17,450 bases of DNA from Lactobacillus sp. UBA5804 (lineage in GTDB: Bacteria; Bacillota; Bacilli; Lactobacillales; Lactobacillaceae): assembly GCA_002418055.1 (NCBI GenBank), contig DIDI01000001.1:1-17450 (forward strand), given 5' to 3'. Below the pieces are notes generated by a model. It had not been told where the DNA came from. It was given only the letters and a program-made list of their open reading frames with translations, and ran no database searches. Made by a program: the position numbers and the translations under genes. This document shows, in pieces, positions 1 through 7,773 of this stretch (position 1 is its first letter; every line of letters starts with the position of its first letter).

Positions 1-984
1 GGCATCTGCACCTTGCTTTTCGTACTCATTTGTGGTAGCTTCAGCAAACGGACTAGTCTGTTGTGACACCTGCAAACTAGTCGTGATGGTCGATAGCTGC
101 TTCGTTACGGTTAACAGCTTGGCTTGGATCGCTTCACGTTGCTGGCTCAGTTTATTACTCTGTGCCTTCTTAGCATTAACCTCAGCCTGTGATTCTTTAA
201 CCTCACGATCGAGTCGATCTAAAATGACCTGATTTTTGCTAGCCGCCTGCTTGAGCTCATCTCGTTGCTGAGCAAAATCACTAATTTCAAACGCTAGCAG
301 TGTCTTGAGTTTACCGTCTAAGCCAGCCTTTTGAAACTGATATTCTTTTGCTAAACTACTCTGCTCATGTAACGGTTCAATCCGACCAGCCAGTTCCTTC
401 ACCAAATCATTAATTCGAATTAAATTGGTGTTGGTCTGAGCTAGTTCTCCTTCAGCGGCTTCCTTTTGTTGCTTAAAATGGCTAACACCAGCTGCTTCTT
501 CAAAAATTAACCGGCGATCCTCCGGACGAGAATTTAAGATTTGATCAACGCGACCTTGCGAAATGATTGCGAGGGAATTCTGCGACATCCCAGAATCTAA
601 AAAAAGCGCTCGGACATCTTTCTGTCGTACCTGGCGATTATTGATGAGATATTCCGATTCACCACTGCGTAAAATTCGGCGGGTAATTGCCAAGCGATCA
701 GCATCCATCTTTAAGCTACGCGCCTGATTGTCAAAGATCATCGTGACACTTGCATGATTAAGTGGTTCGCGACTTTCACTACCAGCAAAAATCACATCTT
801 TCATGTTAGTGCCTCGCAGGGACTTAGCGGAAGATTCGCCCATTACCCAGCGAATCGCTTCTGTAATATTACTTTTACCGCTACCGTTAGGACCGACAAT
901 ACCGGTGATGCCACGGCTGAAATGAATCGTAGTCGGTTCAGCAAATGATTTAAAACCGGCAATGTTTAATTCTGTGAGTGGCAA
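1..984 (-). CDS. smc: Chromosome segregation ATPase SMC, N-terminal part (3' end outside window)
   Basis: The first 328 codons of SMC, the ATPase that compacts and helps segregate the chromosome together with ScpA and ScpB. Seen: the SMC opening motif GFKSF at residues 10-14, Walker A GPNGSGKS at 31-38, then SAKSLRG and a long Q-loop region with IISQGRV and PEDRRLIFEEAAGV. From about residue 165 the sequence becomes Lys/Glu/Gln-rich, the start of the first coiled-coil arm. The hinge, second arm, ABC signature and Walker B lie beyond base 1. No ATG fits: the best start is TTG at 984, seven bases after a GGAGG that overlaps the rnc stop codon. The gene starts 11 bases after rnc and is probably co-transcribed and translationally coupled with it. 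Family assignment is secure; the TTG start is inferred. Confidence 0.95.
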   Translation of the reverse strand, partial: MPLTELNIAGFKSFAEPTTIHFSRGITGIVGPNGSGKSNITEAIRWVMGESSAKSLRGTNMKDVIFAGSESREPLNHASVTMIFDNQARSLKMDADRLAITRRILRSGESEYLINNRQVRQKDVRALFLDSGMSQNSLAIISQGRVDQILNSRPEDRRLIFEEAAGVSHFKQQKEAAEGELAQTNTNLIRINDLVKELAGRIEPLHEQSSLAKEYQFQKAGLDGKLKTLLAFEISDFAQQRDELKQAASKNQVILDRLDREVKESQAEVNAKKAQSNKLSQQREAIQAKLLTVTKQLSTITTSLQVSQQTSPFAEATTNEYEKQGADA

Positions 985-995
985 GCTGCTGCCTC

Positions 996-1679
996 CTATC
1001 CAAGCTTTGCGAGTGCTGCCTTGGCTGCCGCCTGTTCGGCAGCTTTCTTGTTATGACCACTACCTTTTGCCATCACTTGCTGATTCACTTTCAGCGCCAC
1101 AACAAAGCTCGCTGGCAACGCAGTTTCCGTGACGGTTTCGTATTCAATCTGCACAGCACCATCTTTTTGCAATAACTCTTGTAAATCAGTCTTATAATCA
1201 CGTGAATCGTTAAATTCACCTTTCGCAATCAGCGGATAAACCGTTAAATGCAAAAAATTTTGCACTTGCGGCATCCCTTGGTCTAAGAAAAGTGCACCGT
1301 TAAAGGCTTCAAAAACATCTTCTAACAGCGTTTTTCGCTGACGCGCACCGGCGAGTTCTTCGCCATGCCCCAGGTTAATCTCGTTCTGAAAACCACATGC
1401 AACCGCAAATTCCGAAAACCCCTCCGTTCGGACAATATTCGACCGTAAGCGGGTTAACTCTCCTTCATTTAGGGCCGGAAAGTGGCGATAAACATAATCC
1501 GAGACTGCTAATTCGAGCACCGCATCTCCCAAAAATTCTAATTTTTCATAATTCCACACCCCTTCTGGATGTTCATTGGCATAGGATGAGTGGGTAAAAG
1601 CTTCTTCAAGTAAATCTGGATTATGAAAAGCAATCCCATAATCTGCTTTTAAGCGTTTAACAAATTTTGTACTTACCAT
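996..1679 (-). CDS. rnc: Ribonuclease III
   Basis: Double-strand-specific endoribonuclease that processes rRNA precursors and structured mRNAs. The 227 residues match the usual family length. The catalytic domain carries the signature NYEKLEFLGDAVLEL (residues 43-57) with the expected acidic residues E45, E48 and D52, and the second metal-binding pair D121 and E124 in LLEDVFEAFNGALFLD. A C-terminal double-stranded RNA-binding domain spans about 157-226, ending in the typical GSGHNKKAAEQAAAKAAL. The ATG start has an AGGGGA stretch about ten bases upstream. It lies directly upstream of smc, as in many Firmicutes, with its own extended -10 promoter just beyond the oppA2 terminator. Confidence 0.97.
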   Translation of the reverse strand: MVSTKFVKRLKADYGIAFHNPDLLEEAFTHSSYANEHPEGVWNYEKLEFLGDAVLELAVSDYVYRHFPALNEGELTRLRSNIVRTEGFSEFAVACGFQNEINLGHGEELAGARQRKTLLEDVFEAFNGALFLDQGMPQVQNFLHLTVYPLIAKGEFNDSRDYKTDLQELLQKDGAVQIEYETVTETALPASFVVALKVNQQVMAKGSGHNKKAAEQAAAKAALAKLG

Positions 1680-1707
1680 AACGTTCAGTTCCCCTTTATA
1701 GCTTCCT

Positions 1708-1716
1708 ATTATAACA
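1708..1716 (-). promoter_or_regulatory. Extended -10 promoter for rnc-smc
   Basis: On the minus strand the sequence reads TGTTATAAT, a consensus TATAAT with an upstream TG (extended -10), 28 bases before the rnc start codon. There is no good -35 at 16-18 bases: that position falls in the T-run of the preceding terminator. Because the oppA2 terminator isolates rnc from upstream transcription, a promoter is expected here. Extended -10 promoters can work with a poor -35; activity is inferred. Confidence 0.6.
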
Positions 1717-1730
1717 GTTTTCTGGGTAAC

Positions 1731-1766
1731 AAAAAAAGGCGACTTCGCAAGCGAAGGCCTTTTTTC
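1731..1766 (-). terminator. Rho-independent terminator of oppA2
   Basis: Eleven bases after the oppA2 stop the minus strand forms a hairpin: outer GGC/GCC pairs with flanking A and T runs, inner stem TTCGC/GCGAA, a small bulge, then seven Ts. The A-run on the other side would let it act in both directions, but no plus-strand gene runs into it. It separates the opp region from rnc-smc. Confidence 0.85.
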
Positions 1767-1776
1767 GTCAGTTAGA

Positions 1777-3546
1777 CTATTTGTTTAAGGCAACCCGGTA
1801 CCAGTTAGGGAAACCTTGACCATTACCAAGTGATGGTCTTAAGGAGTAACCTGTCAGGTCCTTGTTAACGGAAACGATTTGGTAGCTGTTAGCAATTGGT
1901 ACCACATAGGCTTGATCAAACATATACTTTTGCCATTCATGGAACTTCTGAACCCGGTAGCTATGGTTGAAGGCTTGTTTTGAGCCCATTTCATCCAATA
2001 GCTTGTCGTTTTCAGCTGAGGCAAATCGGGTGTAGTTCATTGGAGCTTTACGACCATACATGTCATTTTGTGATGGTTCACTTGATAATTGCCAAGCACC
2101 CATGAACATATCAACTTGAGAATCATCATTTTGAACTTTGTCATAGAATGAGTTGAATTCAATCAAACGACCGCTGGTTAAGACAACGTGCAGACCTAAC
2201 TTCTTCCATTGTTGGATGTAGTTTTGGACGATTGGCTCTTGTGTTGCAGAGCCACTCATGGCAGCTAACCGAATCGTTAATGGCTTGCCATTTGGTTGAA
2301 GACGGTAGGTGCCCTTCTTCTTGAAGCCAGCCTTATCCAAGATTTCATTTCCCTTTTTAATGTCGTAGGTATAGCCCTTAACACTCTTATTGAAGAAATC
2401 ACCGAATTGGGCTGGAATCAAAGTTGGTACGCGGAAGCTCAAGCCAGAGCTGTAGCGCTTGTAAACTTGGTCAACATTCATCCCATAAGCGATAGCTTGA
2501 CGTAAAGCCTTGTTTCCCATCTTAGCATGTGGGTTAACGACGTTTTCGCCCTTCTTAGCATCCCACTTACCCACCTTGAAACCAAGGTAACTGTATTGCA
2601 AGGGAATCGTCGCAATAAAGTTCACATTCTTAGTCCCCTTGACTTGTTGCCATTGCGAATTCAAAACACTCATGACATCAAATTTATTGGACTTAATGGA
2701 TTGGGCAACTGAGTTAGGTGAGATGACCGTTGCTTCAATCTTGGCAATCTTCGGTACACCGCGGTAGTAGAATTTATTCGGCGTCCAAGTTACTGATTGA
2801 CCACGAACCACCTTAGCCAACTTGTAAGGACCAAAGAACAATGGGTTCTTCCGGATCTTGTTGCTTGACATGAGGTCCTTGAAAGCCACATTCTTCAAGT
2901 AGTGATAAGGAGCAGCCGTTTCCCAAAAATAACCATTCCCTGATTGATCCATCCCGGGTTTCATTTCTTGCATGTGCAAGACAATCTTATTACCGCTCTC
3001 ACCATTAGGCATTTCTAACCCAGAAATAGTCTTGGCTTTGCCAGCGTGGTAATCAGCTAAACCCTTTAAATCAGTCAAGCTACTTGAGTAACGTTGTGAT
3101 TTCGTAGCAGGGTTGGCAATGATTTCATAGGCATATTCATAGTCTTTAGCTGTTACTGGCTTGCCGTCTGACCATTTGACACCCTTTTTAATGGTAATCG
3201 TAACTGTCTTAGCTTGACGATCAAGCTTAACCGTCGCTGCACCCTTGTCGGTAAACTTAAACAAGTCGTCCGTAGCAAATAAGCTCTCGTCACCATATTG
3301 CATAACTTCAGCATCTGTAGCAGAAGTGTACAATTCATCATTAAAGACACCGGTGAATGGCGTATCAGTCGCAATTCCGACTTTAACCGTGCCACCTGCA
3401 ACTGCCTTCTTAACAGGAACAGTGGAACTAAAGCGGGACACACTCTTAGAATCATTTTGAATTGCATTTGACTTACCACAAGCGACTAGCGTTAATGCCG
3501 CCGTTGATAGCAAACCCGCACTCAAAACAAACTTTACTTTTTTCAT
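1777..3546 (-). CDS. oppA: Oligopeptide ABC transporter substrate-binding lipoprotein (second paralogue, OppA2)
   Basis: Extracellular, membrane-anchored peptide receptor of the SBP_bac_5 family (589 residues), expected to deliver peptides to OppBC. Seen: a lipoprotein signal, MKKVKF then a hydrophobic stretch and lipobox LVAC with the acylated Cys at residue 23. The mature part has family-typical blocks such as KKGVKWSDGKPVTAKDYEYAY, RQAIAYGMNVDQV and a C-terminal WQKYMFDQAYVVP. The start is ATG 3546, seven bases after GGAGGA; an in-frame ORF runs upstream to 3645, but it crosses the promoter and has no signal-peptide logic. It closely resembles the neighbouring OppA1 along its length (roughly 60% identical by eye), so the pair is a tandem duplication. 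It has its own promoter and is flanked by terminators, so its level can differ from that of OppA1. Peptide specificity cannot be read from the sequence. Confidence 0.93.
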   Translation of the reverse strand: MKKVKFVLSAGLLSTAALTLVACGKSNAIQNDSKSVSRFSSTVPVKKAVAGGTVKVGIATDTPFTGVFNDELYTSATDAEVMQYGDESLFATDDLFKFTDKGAATVKLDRQAKTVTITIKKGVKWSDGKPVTAKDYEYAYEIIANPATKSQRYSSSLTDLKGLADYHAGKAKTISGLEMPNGESGNKIVLHMQEMKPGMDQSGNGYFWETAAPYHYLKNVAFKDLMSSNKIRKNPLFFGPYKLAKVVRGQSVTWTPNKFYYRGVPKIAKIEATVISPNSVAQSIKSNKFDVMSVLNSQWQQVKGTKNVNFIATIPLQYSYLGFKVGKWDAKKGENVVNPHAKMGNKALRQAIAYGMNVDQVYKRYSSGLSFRVPTLIPAQFGDFFNKSVKGYTYDIKKGNEILDKAGFKKKGTYRLQPNGKPLTIRLAAMSGSATQEPIVQNYIQQWKKLGLHVVLTSGRLIEFNSFYDKVQNDDSQVDMFMGAWQLSSEPSQNDMYGRKAPMNYTRFASAENDKLLDEMGSKQAFNHSYRVQKFHEWQKYMFDQAYVVPIANSYQIVSVNKDLTGYSLRPSLGNGQGFPNWYRVALNK

Positions 3547-3573
3547 AGAAATTCCTCCAATACCAATAGCATT

Positions 3574-3622
3574 GGAACAAGTTGATGTGGACCATGTTAC
3601 CATTAAATTCCAAGAGATACAA
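3574..3622 (-). promoter_or_regulatory. oppA2 promoter and leader element
   Basis: Minus-strand -35 TTGTAT (3617-3622), 17-base spacer, -10 TAACAT (3594-3599). The expected transcript start falls next to CATCAACTTGTTCC (3574-3587). Nearly the same 14-mer sits at the same place in the oppA1 promoter. The -35 begins seven bases beyond the terminator stem of oppA1. The hexamers are imperfect; positional agreement with the oppA1 promoter supports the call. Confidence 0.6.
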
Positions 3623-3628
3623 GGACAC

Positions 3629-3662
3629 AAAAAGCAAGCACTCAAGCTGAGTACTTGCTTTT
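3629..3662 (-). terminator. Rho-independent terminator of oppA1
   Basis: About 46 bases after the oppA1 stop, the arms AAAAGCAAG and CTTGCTTTT, each extended inward by a five-base match and one wobble or mismatch, close a three-base loop. The result is a 14-15 bp stem followed by a T-run. It ends oppA1 transcription before the oppA2 promoter, so the two receptor genes are largely separate units. Confidence 0.9.
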
Positions 3663-3707
3663 CTTGATAATTGAACTAAATTGTTGTGAAGTGAAGTAGA
3701 GAAAAAA

Positions 3708-5465
3708 TTATTTAACGAAACCAGCATTTGCCCAAACTGAGTTGGCATGAGATGGCTGAAGTGAGTAACCACTAACTTTGTTGTTAACAGCAGTGATTGA
3801 GTAAGCATTAGTAGTTGGTACCACGTAAGCTTGATCAAACATGTACTTCTGCCAGCCTTGGAAAGCCTTAGTCCGGTAAGCCTTGTTGAAGGATTGTGGT
3901 GAATCAATCTTCTTTAGGTAATCGGTATTTTCCTTAGTGACAAACCGAGTAAAGTTAAATGGTGCCTGTTCATTGTAAAGGTCATTAGGTGATGGCTCAC
4001 TTGATAGTGACCAACCAGCCATAAACATATCAACATTTGACGCATCGTTTTCAACTTTGTCGTAGAAGGAGTTAAATTCAATCAGCCGACCAGTAGTCAA
4101 GACGACGTGTAGACCAATCTTCTTCCATTGTTGGATATAGTTCTGAATAATTGGTTCCTGAATTGAAGAGCCACTCATCGCAGCCAAGCGAATTGTTAAA
4201 GCTTTACCATTAGGTTGTACCCGGTAAGTACCCTTCTTCTTGTAACCAGCCTTGTCCAAGAGTGAGTTGGCTTTCTTCAAGTTATAGTTAAAGCCCTTAA
4301 TCTTGCTATTGAAGTACTGACCAAATTGTGCAGGAATTAAAGTTGGTACCCGGAAAGTTAAGCCAGAGGTATAGTGCTTTTGAACTTCATCAATGTTCAT
4401 TGCATAAGCGATAGCACGCCGTAATGAAGTGTTGTTCATCTTGGCCTTTGGATTCATGACGTTCTTGTTCTTCTTAGCGTCGAACTTACCAACCTTGAAG
4501 CCAAGATAACTGTATTGCAATGGAATGTTTGCAACAAAGTTAACCTTCTTAGTATCCTTAACTTGTTTCCATTGTGAGTTGACAACACCAATGACGTCAA
4601 ACTTGTGTGATTTGATGGCTTGACTGACTGAGTTCGTTGATAAAACAGATTCAGTAATCTTATCTAACTTTGGACGACCACGCCAGTAGTATGGGTTACG
4701 AACCCAGGTAGCAGATTGACCACGAACCAATTTTGACATCTTGTATGGACCAAAGAAGAGTGGACGCTTACGAATTTGATCTGAAGAAATCAACTTCTTA
4801 AATGGCACATCCTTCAAATAGTGATAAGGTGCTGCTGATTCCCAGAAGTAACCATTACCTGATTGGAGCATCCCAGGTTTCATCACGTTAAAGTGTAAAA
4901 CGACTTTACGACCATTAGGGCCATCTGGCATATCAATCCCAGAAATTGTCTTAGCCTTGCCGCTATGGTAAGCACTCATCCCCACGATATCTTGCAAAGA
5001 AGCAGTATAACGTTGTGAAGCAGTGGCTTTGTTACCGATGATTTCATATGGATATTCAACATCTTTGGCAACCACTTGCTTACCATCAGACCACTTAACA
5101 CCCTTCTTCACTTCAATCGTAATGGTTTTAGCCTTACGGTCAAAATCAAAGGTAGCAGGGCCTTTGTTATTGATGGTGTACTGATCATTAGTATCAAATA
5201 ATGCCTCGTTCCCAAATTGCATCACATCTGTATCAGTGGCCGATGATTCAAGCTCATTACTGAAAATACCAGTAAATGGGGTATCAGCTTCAATGGCATA
5301 GGATAAAGTCCCACCGTCTTTAACGGCCTTAACAGGTGTTTGTTCTGGGAACTTCCCTGCTTGCTTAGCAGCATTGCCACCGCTACTATTCTTACCACAT
5401 GCAACTAATGTCAACGCTGCGGCTGTTACCAGTCCAACAGAGCTTAATGCTTTTCCAATCTTCAT
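3708..5465 (-). CDS. oppA: Oligopeptide ABC transporter substrate-binding lipoprotein (OppA1)
   Basis: Peptide-binding receptor of the oligopeptide permease, SBP_bac_5 family, 585 residues. Seen: signal peptide MKIGKALSS, hydrophobic core and lipobox LVAC with Cys23, then a Ser/Gly/Asn-rich linker (KNSSGGNAAKQ) typical of anchored lipoproteins. Family blocks include KKGVKWSDGKQVVAKDVEYPY, SGNGYFWESAAPYHYL, RRAIAYAMNIDEV and WQKYMFDQAYVVP. The ATG start follows GGAGGA by ten bases. It comes after oppC in transcription order, giving the oppDFBCA order known from lactic acid bacteria. However, a terminator and a promoter lie between oppC and oppA1, which allows the receptor to be made in excess over the permease. 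Its mature domain resembles OppA2 throughout, apart from divergent N-terminal linkers and C-termini. Confidence 0.94.
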   Translation of the reverse strand: MKIGKALSSVGLVTAAALTLVACGKNSSGGNAAKQAGKFPEQTPVKAVKDGGTLSYAIEADTPFTGIFSNELESSATDTDVMQFGNEALFDTNDQYTINNKGPATFDFDRKAKTITIEVKKGVKWSDGKQVVAKDVEYPYEIIGNKATASQRYTASLQDIVGMSAYHSGKAKTISGIDMPDGPNGRKVVLHFNVMKPGMLQSGNGYFWESAAPYHYLKDVPFKKLISSDQIRKRPLFFGPYKMSKLVRGQSATWVRNPYYWRGRPKLDKITESVLSTNSVSQAIKSHKFDVIGVVNSQWKQVKDTKKVNFVANIPLQYSYLGFKVGKFDAKKNKNVMNPKAKMNNTSLRRAIAYAMNIDEVQKHYTSGLTFRVPTLIPAQFGQYFNSKIKGFNYNLKKANSLLDKAGYKKKGTYRVQPNGKALTIRLAAMSGSSIQEPIIQNYIQQWKKIGLHVVLTTGRLIEFNSFYDKVENDASNVDMFMAGWSLSSEPSPNDLYNEQAPFNFTRFVTKENTDYLKKIDSPQSFNKAYRTKAFQGWQKYMFDQAYVVPTTNAYSITAVNNKVSGYSLQPSHANSVWANAGFVK

Positions 5466-5490
5466 ATGTTTACTATCCTCCGTACGCTTT

Positions 5491-5537
5491 GGATCAAGTT
5501 GATGTTTTAATCATAGCACAGGTATTTATTATTTCAA
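5491..5537 (-). promoter_or_regulatory. oppA1 promoter with start-site element
   Basis: Minus-strand -35 TTGAAA (5532-5537), 16-base spacer, -10 TATGAT (5510-5515) preceded by TGC, so also an extended -10. The predicted transcript start lies beside CATCAACTTGATCC (5491-5504), which contains the near-palindrome ATCAA-C-TTGAT and recurs in the oppA2 leader. The good hexamers and the intergenic position make the promoter likely; an operator role for the repeat is inferred only. Confidence 0.75.
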
Positions 5538-5816
5538 TGGTTTTTGTTCATATTTCTAATATTTATTTTATTTTTTTCACGTAAATTGGACTAAGCCAGT
5601 CTAATATCTGCATTACCAGTATCAAATGTAATCGCTTTTTATATTGCTATATTGGCATTATAATATTAGTCCACTTGCTGGTAGTTAACTGAAAGTCATT
5701 AACGGCTTTACTGCGATTTATGATGCTTATAAGCATCATAAATGACCTGCTGCAGATGATATAATAGACACTTTATGAAAACACCATGAGCCAACCGCTT
5801 CAAAAGAATGACAAAC
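5538..5816. other. Gene-free AT-rich interval between the oppC terminator and oppA1 promoter
   Basis: This stretch holds no convincing ORF with a ribosome binding site on either strand. It contains several inverted repeats: TGGACTAA (5587-5594) with TTAGTCCA (5666-5673); ATTAC (5612-5616) with GTAAT (5628-5632); TACCAG (5614-5619) with CTGGTA (5678-5683); and a perfect 28-bp palindrome at 5716-5743. TATAAT strings occur on the plus strand at 5660-5665 and near 5760, without a well-placed -35. It could hold regulatory sites or a small RNA, or be the remnant of a mobile fragment. Nothing decides between these. Confidence 0.5.
5716..5743. repeat. Perfect 28-bp palindrome
   Basis: The half-site ATTTATGATGCTTA is followed with no spacer by its exact reverse complement. 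Neither side carries a T-run, so it is not a standard terminator. It lies about 180 bases upstream of the oppA1 -35. It could be a binding site for a dimeric regulator or, in RNA, a long hairpin. Confidence 0.9.
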
Positions 5817-5817
5817 A

Positions 5818-5851
5818 AAAAAACAATTTCCAATTGGAAATTGTCTTTTTT
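5818..5851 (-). terminator. Rho-independent terminator of oppDFBC
   Basis: A perfect inverted repeat ACAATTTCC/GGAAATTGT with loop AATT (5823-5844), followed on the minus strand by seven Ts, 27 bases after the oppC stop. The other side has a T-run as well, so it could stop transcription in both directions. It separates the permease genes from oppA1. Confidence 0.9.
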
Positions 5852-5871
5852 AAAATATCAGATTAGAAAAC

Positions 5872-6798
5872 TTAATTTTCCCGCTGACGGGCATCACCAG
5901 CACGTTGCAACGCACGACCGATATAGTTGATGCTAAGCGAAATAACTAACAGTAACACAGTAGCTGGTAGCCATAACCACGGCCGATTAATCACGTTAAC
6001 TGGATCATTTGCGAACCCAATTAAAGTCCCTAATGACGGCGTAGTGGTTGGTAGCCCATAACCAATAAAGGACAGTGCCGTTTCAATCCCAATATTACCT
6101 GCGACCGTCAAAACAACGTCAATGATAATCATCGAAGTAATATTCGGCAGCACTTCGCGGAACATAATCTTTAAGTCACTTGAGCCAGACGTCTTAGAAG
6201 CCAAGACATAATCCCGACCACGCTGTGACAAAATGAAAGATCGATAGTAACGCGAGGTGGATGTCCAACCAAACATGGCAATCAATAACACCAAAGTAAA
6301 GGCATTATAGTTTGGAATGGTCGTTGTTAAGACGATGATGATTGGCATTTGTGGCAAAATTTGGACGAAGTCGACCACTCTCATGATGATACTATCGATA
6401 AAGCCGCCGTAATAACCAGACACGAGTCCAATAATCAAACCAACGACTTCAGTGATGGCAGTCACTGATAACCCAATCAAAATTGAGTTTCGGCCACCCA
6501 TCATGAGTAGGTTTAAGATATCACGACCACCATCATCAGTCCCTAAGAGGTGTCCGTCTTGACCCCAACCAGCGTAACTTTGCAGAATGTTAATCTGAGT
6601 TACTTGACCCTTACTCAAAAAGAGTGAGCCACCGAAAGTTAATAAAAAGATTAGGACAATAACGAAAAATGCTAACCGTGAAATCTTGTCTTTCCAGATT
6701 TCATGCCAAACCACTCGAAAACCTGAAGGAGGAAGTGACACCTTGGCATCAGTTGCAGCTACTGTTTGTGTTTGCTTTGTTTGCTCTTCTTTAGCCAT
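5872..6798 (-). CDS. oppC: Oligopeptide ABC transporter permease OppC
   Basis: Integral membrane permease (308 residues) that pairs with OppB to form the peptide channel. Seen: a hydrophilic N-terminal tail, a first membrane segment at about 42-62, then the extracytoplasmic block LLGTDDGGRDILNLLMMGGR typical of OppC/DppC. Several further membrane segments follow. The cytoplasmic EAA loop reads YVLASKTSGSSDLKIMFREV and contacts the ATPases. The start chosen is ATG 6798 (MAKEEQTK) six or seven bases after GGGGGGAG. An in-frame TTG at 6837 would add 13 residues but lies inside oppB and lacks a site. oppB ends 13 bases before this start, so the two are probably coupled. It is the last gene of the oppDFBC unit, followed by a terminator. 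Confidence 0.95.
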   Translation of the reverse strand: MAKEEQTKQTQTVAATDAKVSLPPSGFRVVWHEIWKDKISRLAFFVIVLIFLLTFGGSLFLSKGQVTQINILQSYAGWGQDGHLLGTDDGGRDILNLLMMGGRNSILIGLSVTAITEVVGLIIGLVSGYYGGFIDSIIMRVVDFVQILPQMPIIIVLTTTIPNYNAFTLVLLIAMFGWTSTSRYYRSFILSQRGRDYVLASKTSGSSDLKIMFREVLPNITSMIIIDVVLTVAGNIGIETALSFIGYGLPTTTPSLGTLIGFANDPVNVINRPWLWLPATVLLLVISLSINYIGRALQRAGDARQREN

Positions 6799-6811
6799 TT
6801 CTAACTCCCCC

Positions 6812-7771
6812 CTACTGAATTCTAATTCTTGGATCAATAATACTCATAATGATATCTGAAAGTAGGTTCCCTACTAATGTCAGAATTCCAAAGAGTAAAA
6901 TCAACGCCGTTAAGGTCGTATAATCACGTTCACTAATTGAATCTAGGAATAATTTTCCCATTCCCGGATAACTGAAGACTGATTCAATAATCATTGAACC
7001 GCCAAGCAAATCAGTGATAGTCGTACCCATAAAAGCAGCAATTGGTAAGAGTGAATTACGCAAGATATGTTTGTCGAAAACGACATTTTCTGGGACACCT
7101 TTAGAACGGGCTGTCCGCACATAATCTTCAACTTTATTATCAACAATTCCCGTCCGCAAATATTGCACGATACTGGTCGTCGTAATTAGGGAGAATAGCA
7201 AGGCTGGTAAGACCATATGGTAGAAACGACTACCTACTACTTCCCAGAAGCCACTCGCTGAAGCGGAGACAGAACCGGTAATCGGGAACCAACCAAGCAC
7301 GAAACCAAATAACCAAATCCCTAAAATATAGAAAACAAAGCCAGGGATGGCAAAAGTGATATAGTTAAAAATTTGAATCCCCTGATCTTGCCATTCGTCT
7401 TGGTGACGACCAGCAATAATTCCCATTGGCACCGCTAAAACGTAAGTTAAAACGGTTGTCAATAATGATAACCAGAAGGTATTTACCGCACGGTCAGCAA
7501 TTAATGAGGTTACAGGAACCTTTTGAATATAACTTTGGCCTAAATCACCATGGAAGAGGTTAACCAGCCATCTAGTGTATTGCACTGGTACCGGATCATA
7601 CAAACCTAACTCATGCTTCAAGCGAATAATCTGTTTAGGGTCAAGGTTAGGGTTGATTTGCCCAGTAAAAGGATCTCCGGGCATCATTTTGGCTAACACA
7701 AAGACCAAAAAACTCAGAATTAATAATTGCGGGATCATGACTAAAACACGACGCAAAACCGTTTTCCACAT
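6812..7771 (-). CDS. oppB: Oligopeptide ABC transporter permease OppB
   Basis: Integral membrane permease (319 residues), partner of OppC. Seen: the N-terminal WKTVLRRVLVMIPQLLILSF with a first membrane helix at about 8-28 and the family motif MMPGDPF. The first large external loop has HELGLYDPVPVQYTRWLVNL and FHGDLGQSY, typical of OppB/DppB. Further helices follow. The EAA loop DYVRTARSKGVPENVVFDKH lies before the last two helices, and the C-terminus DPRIR is typical. The ATG start lies two bases after the oppF stop, and its AGGAG lies within the end of oppF, so translation is likely coupled. The length and motifs show an intact gene. Confidence 0.96.
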   Translation of the reverse strand: MWKTVLRRVLVMIPQLLILSFLVFVLAKMMPGDPFTGQINPNLDPKQIIRLKHELGLYDPVPVQYTRWLVNLFHGDLGQSYIQKVPVTSLIADRAVNTFWLSLLTTVLTYVLAVPMGIIAGRHQDEWQDQGIQIFNYITFAIPGFVFYILGIWLFGFVLGWFPITGSVSASASGFWEVVGSRFYHMVLPALLFSLITTTSIVQYLRTGIVDNKVEDYVRTARSKGVPENVVFDKHILRNSLLPIAAFMGTTITDLLGGSMIIESVFSYPGMGKLFLDSISERDYTTLTALILLFGILTLVGNLLSDIIMSIIDPRIRIQ

Positions 7772-7773
7772 CC

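Noticed and set aside
3547..3645. 33-codon N-terminal extension of oppA2
   Set aside because: It runs through the promoter and into the preceding terminator. The lipoprotein signal peptide and GGAGGA both support the start at 3546.
3473..3907. 144-residue minus-strand ORF between the oppA genes
   Set aside because: It overlaps oppA1, a terminator, a promoter and the oppA2 signal peptide in other frames, and resembles no family.
6799..6837. TTG start giving a 13-residue extension of OppC
   Set aside because: It lies inside oppB and has no ribosome binding site, while ATG 6798 follows GGGGGGAG at good spacing.
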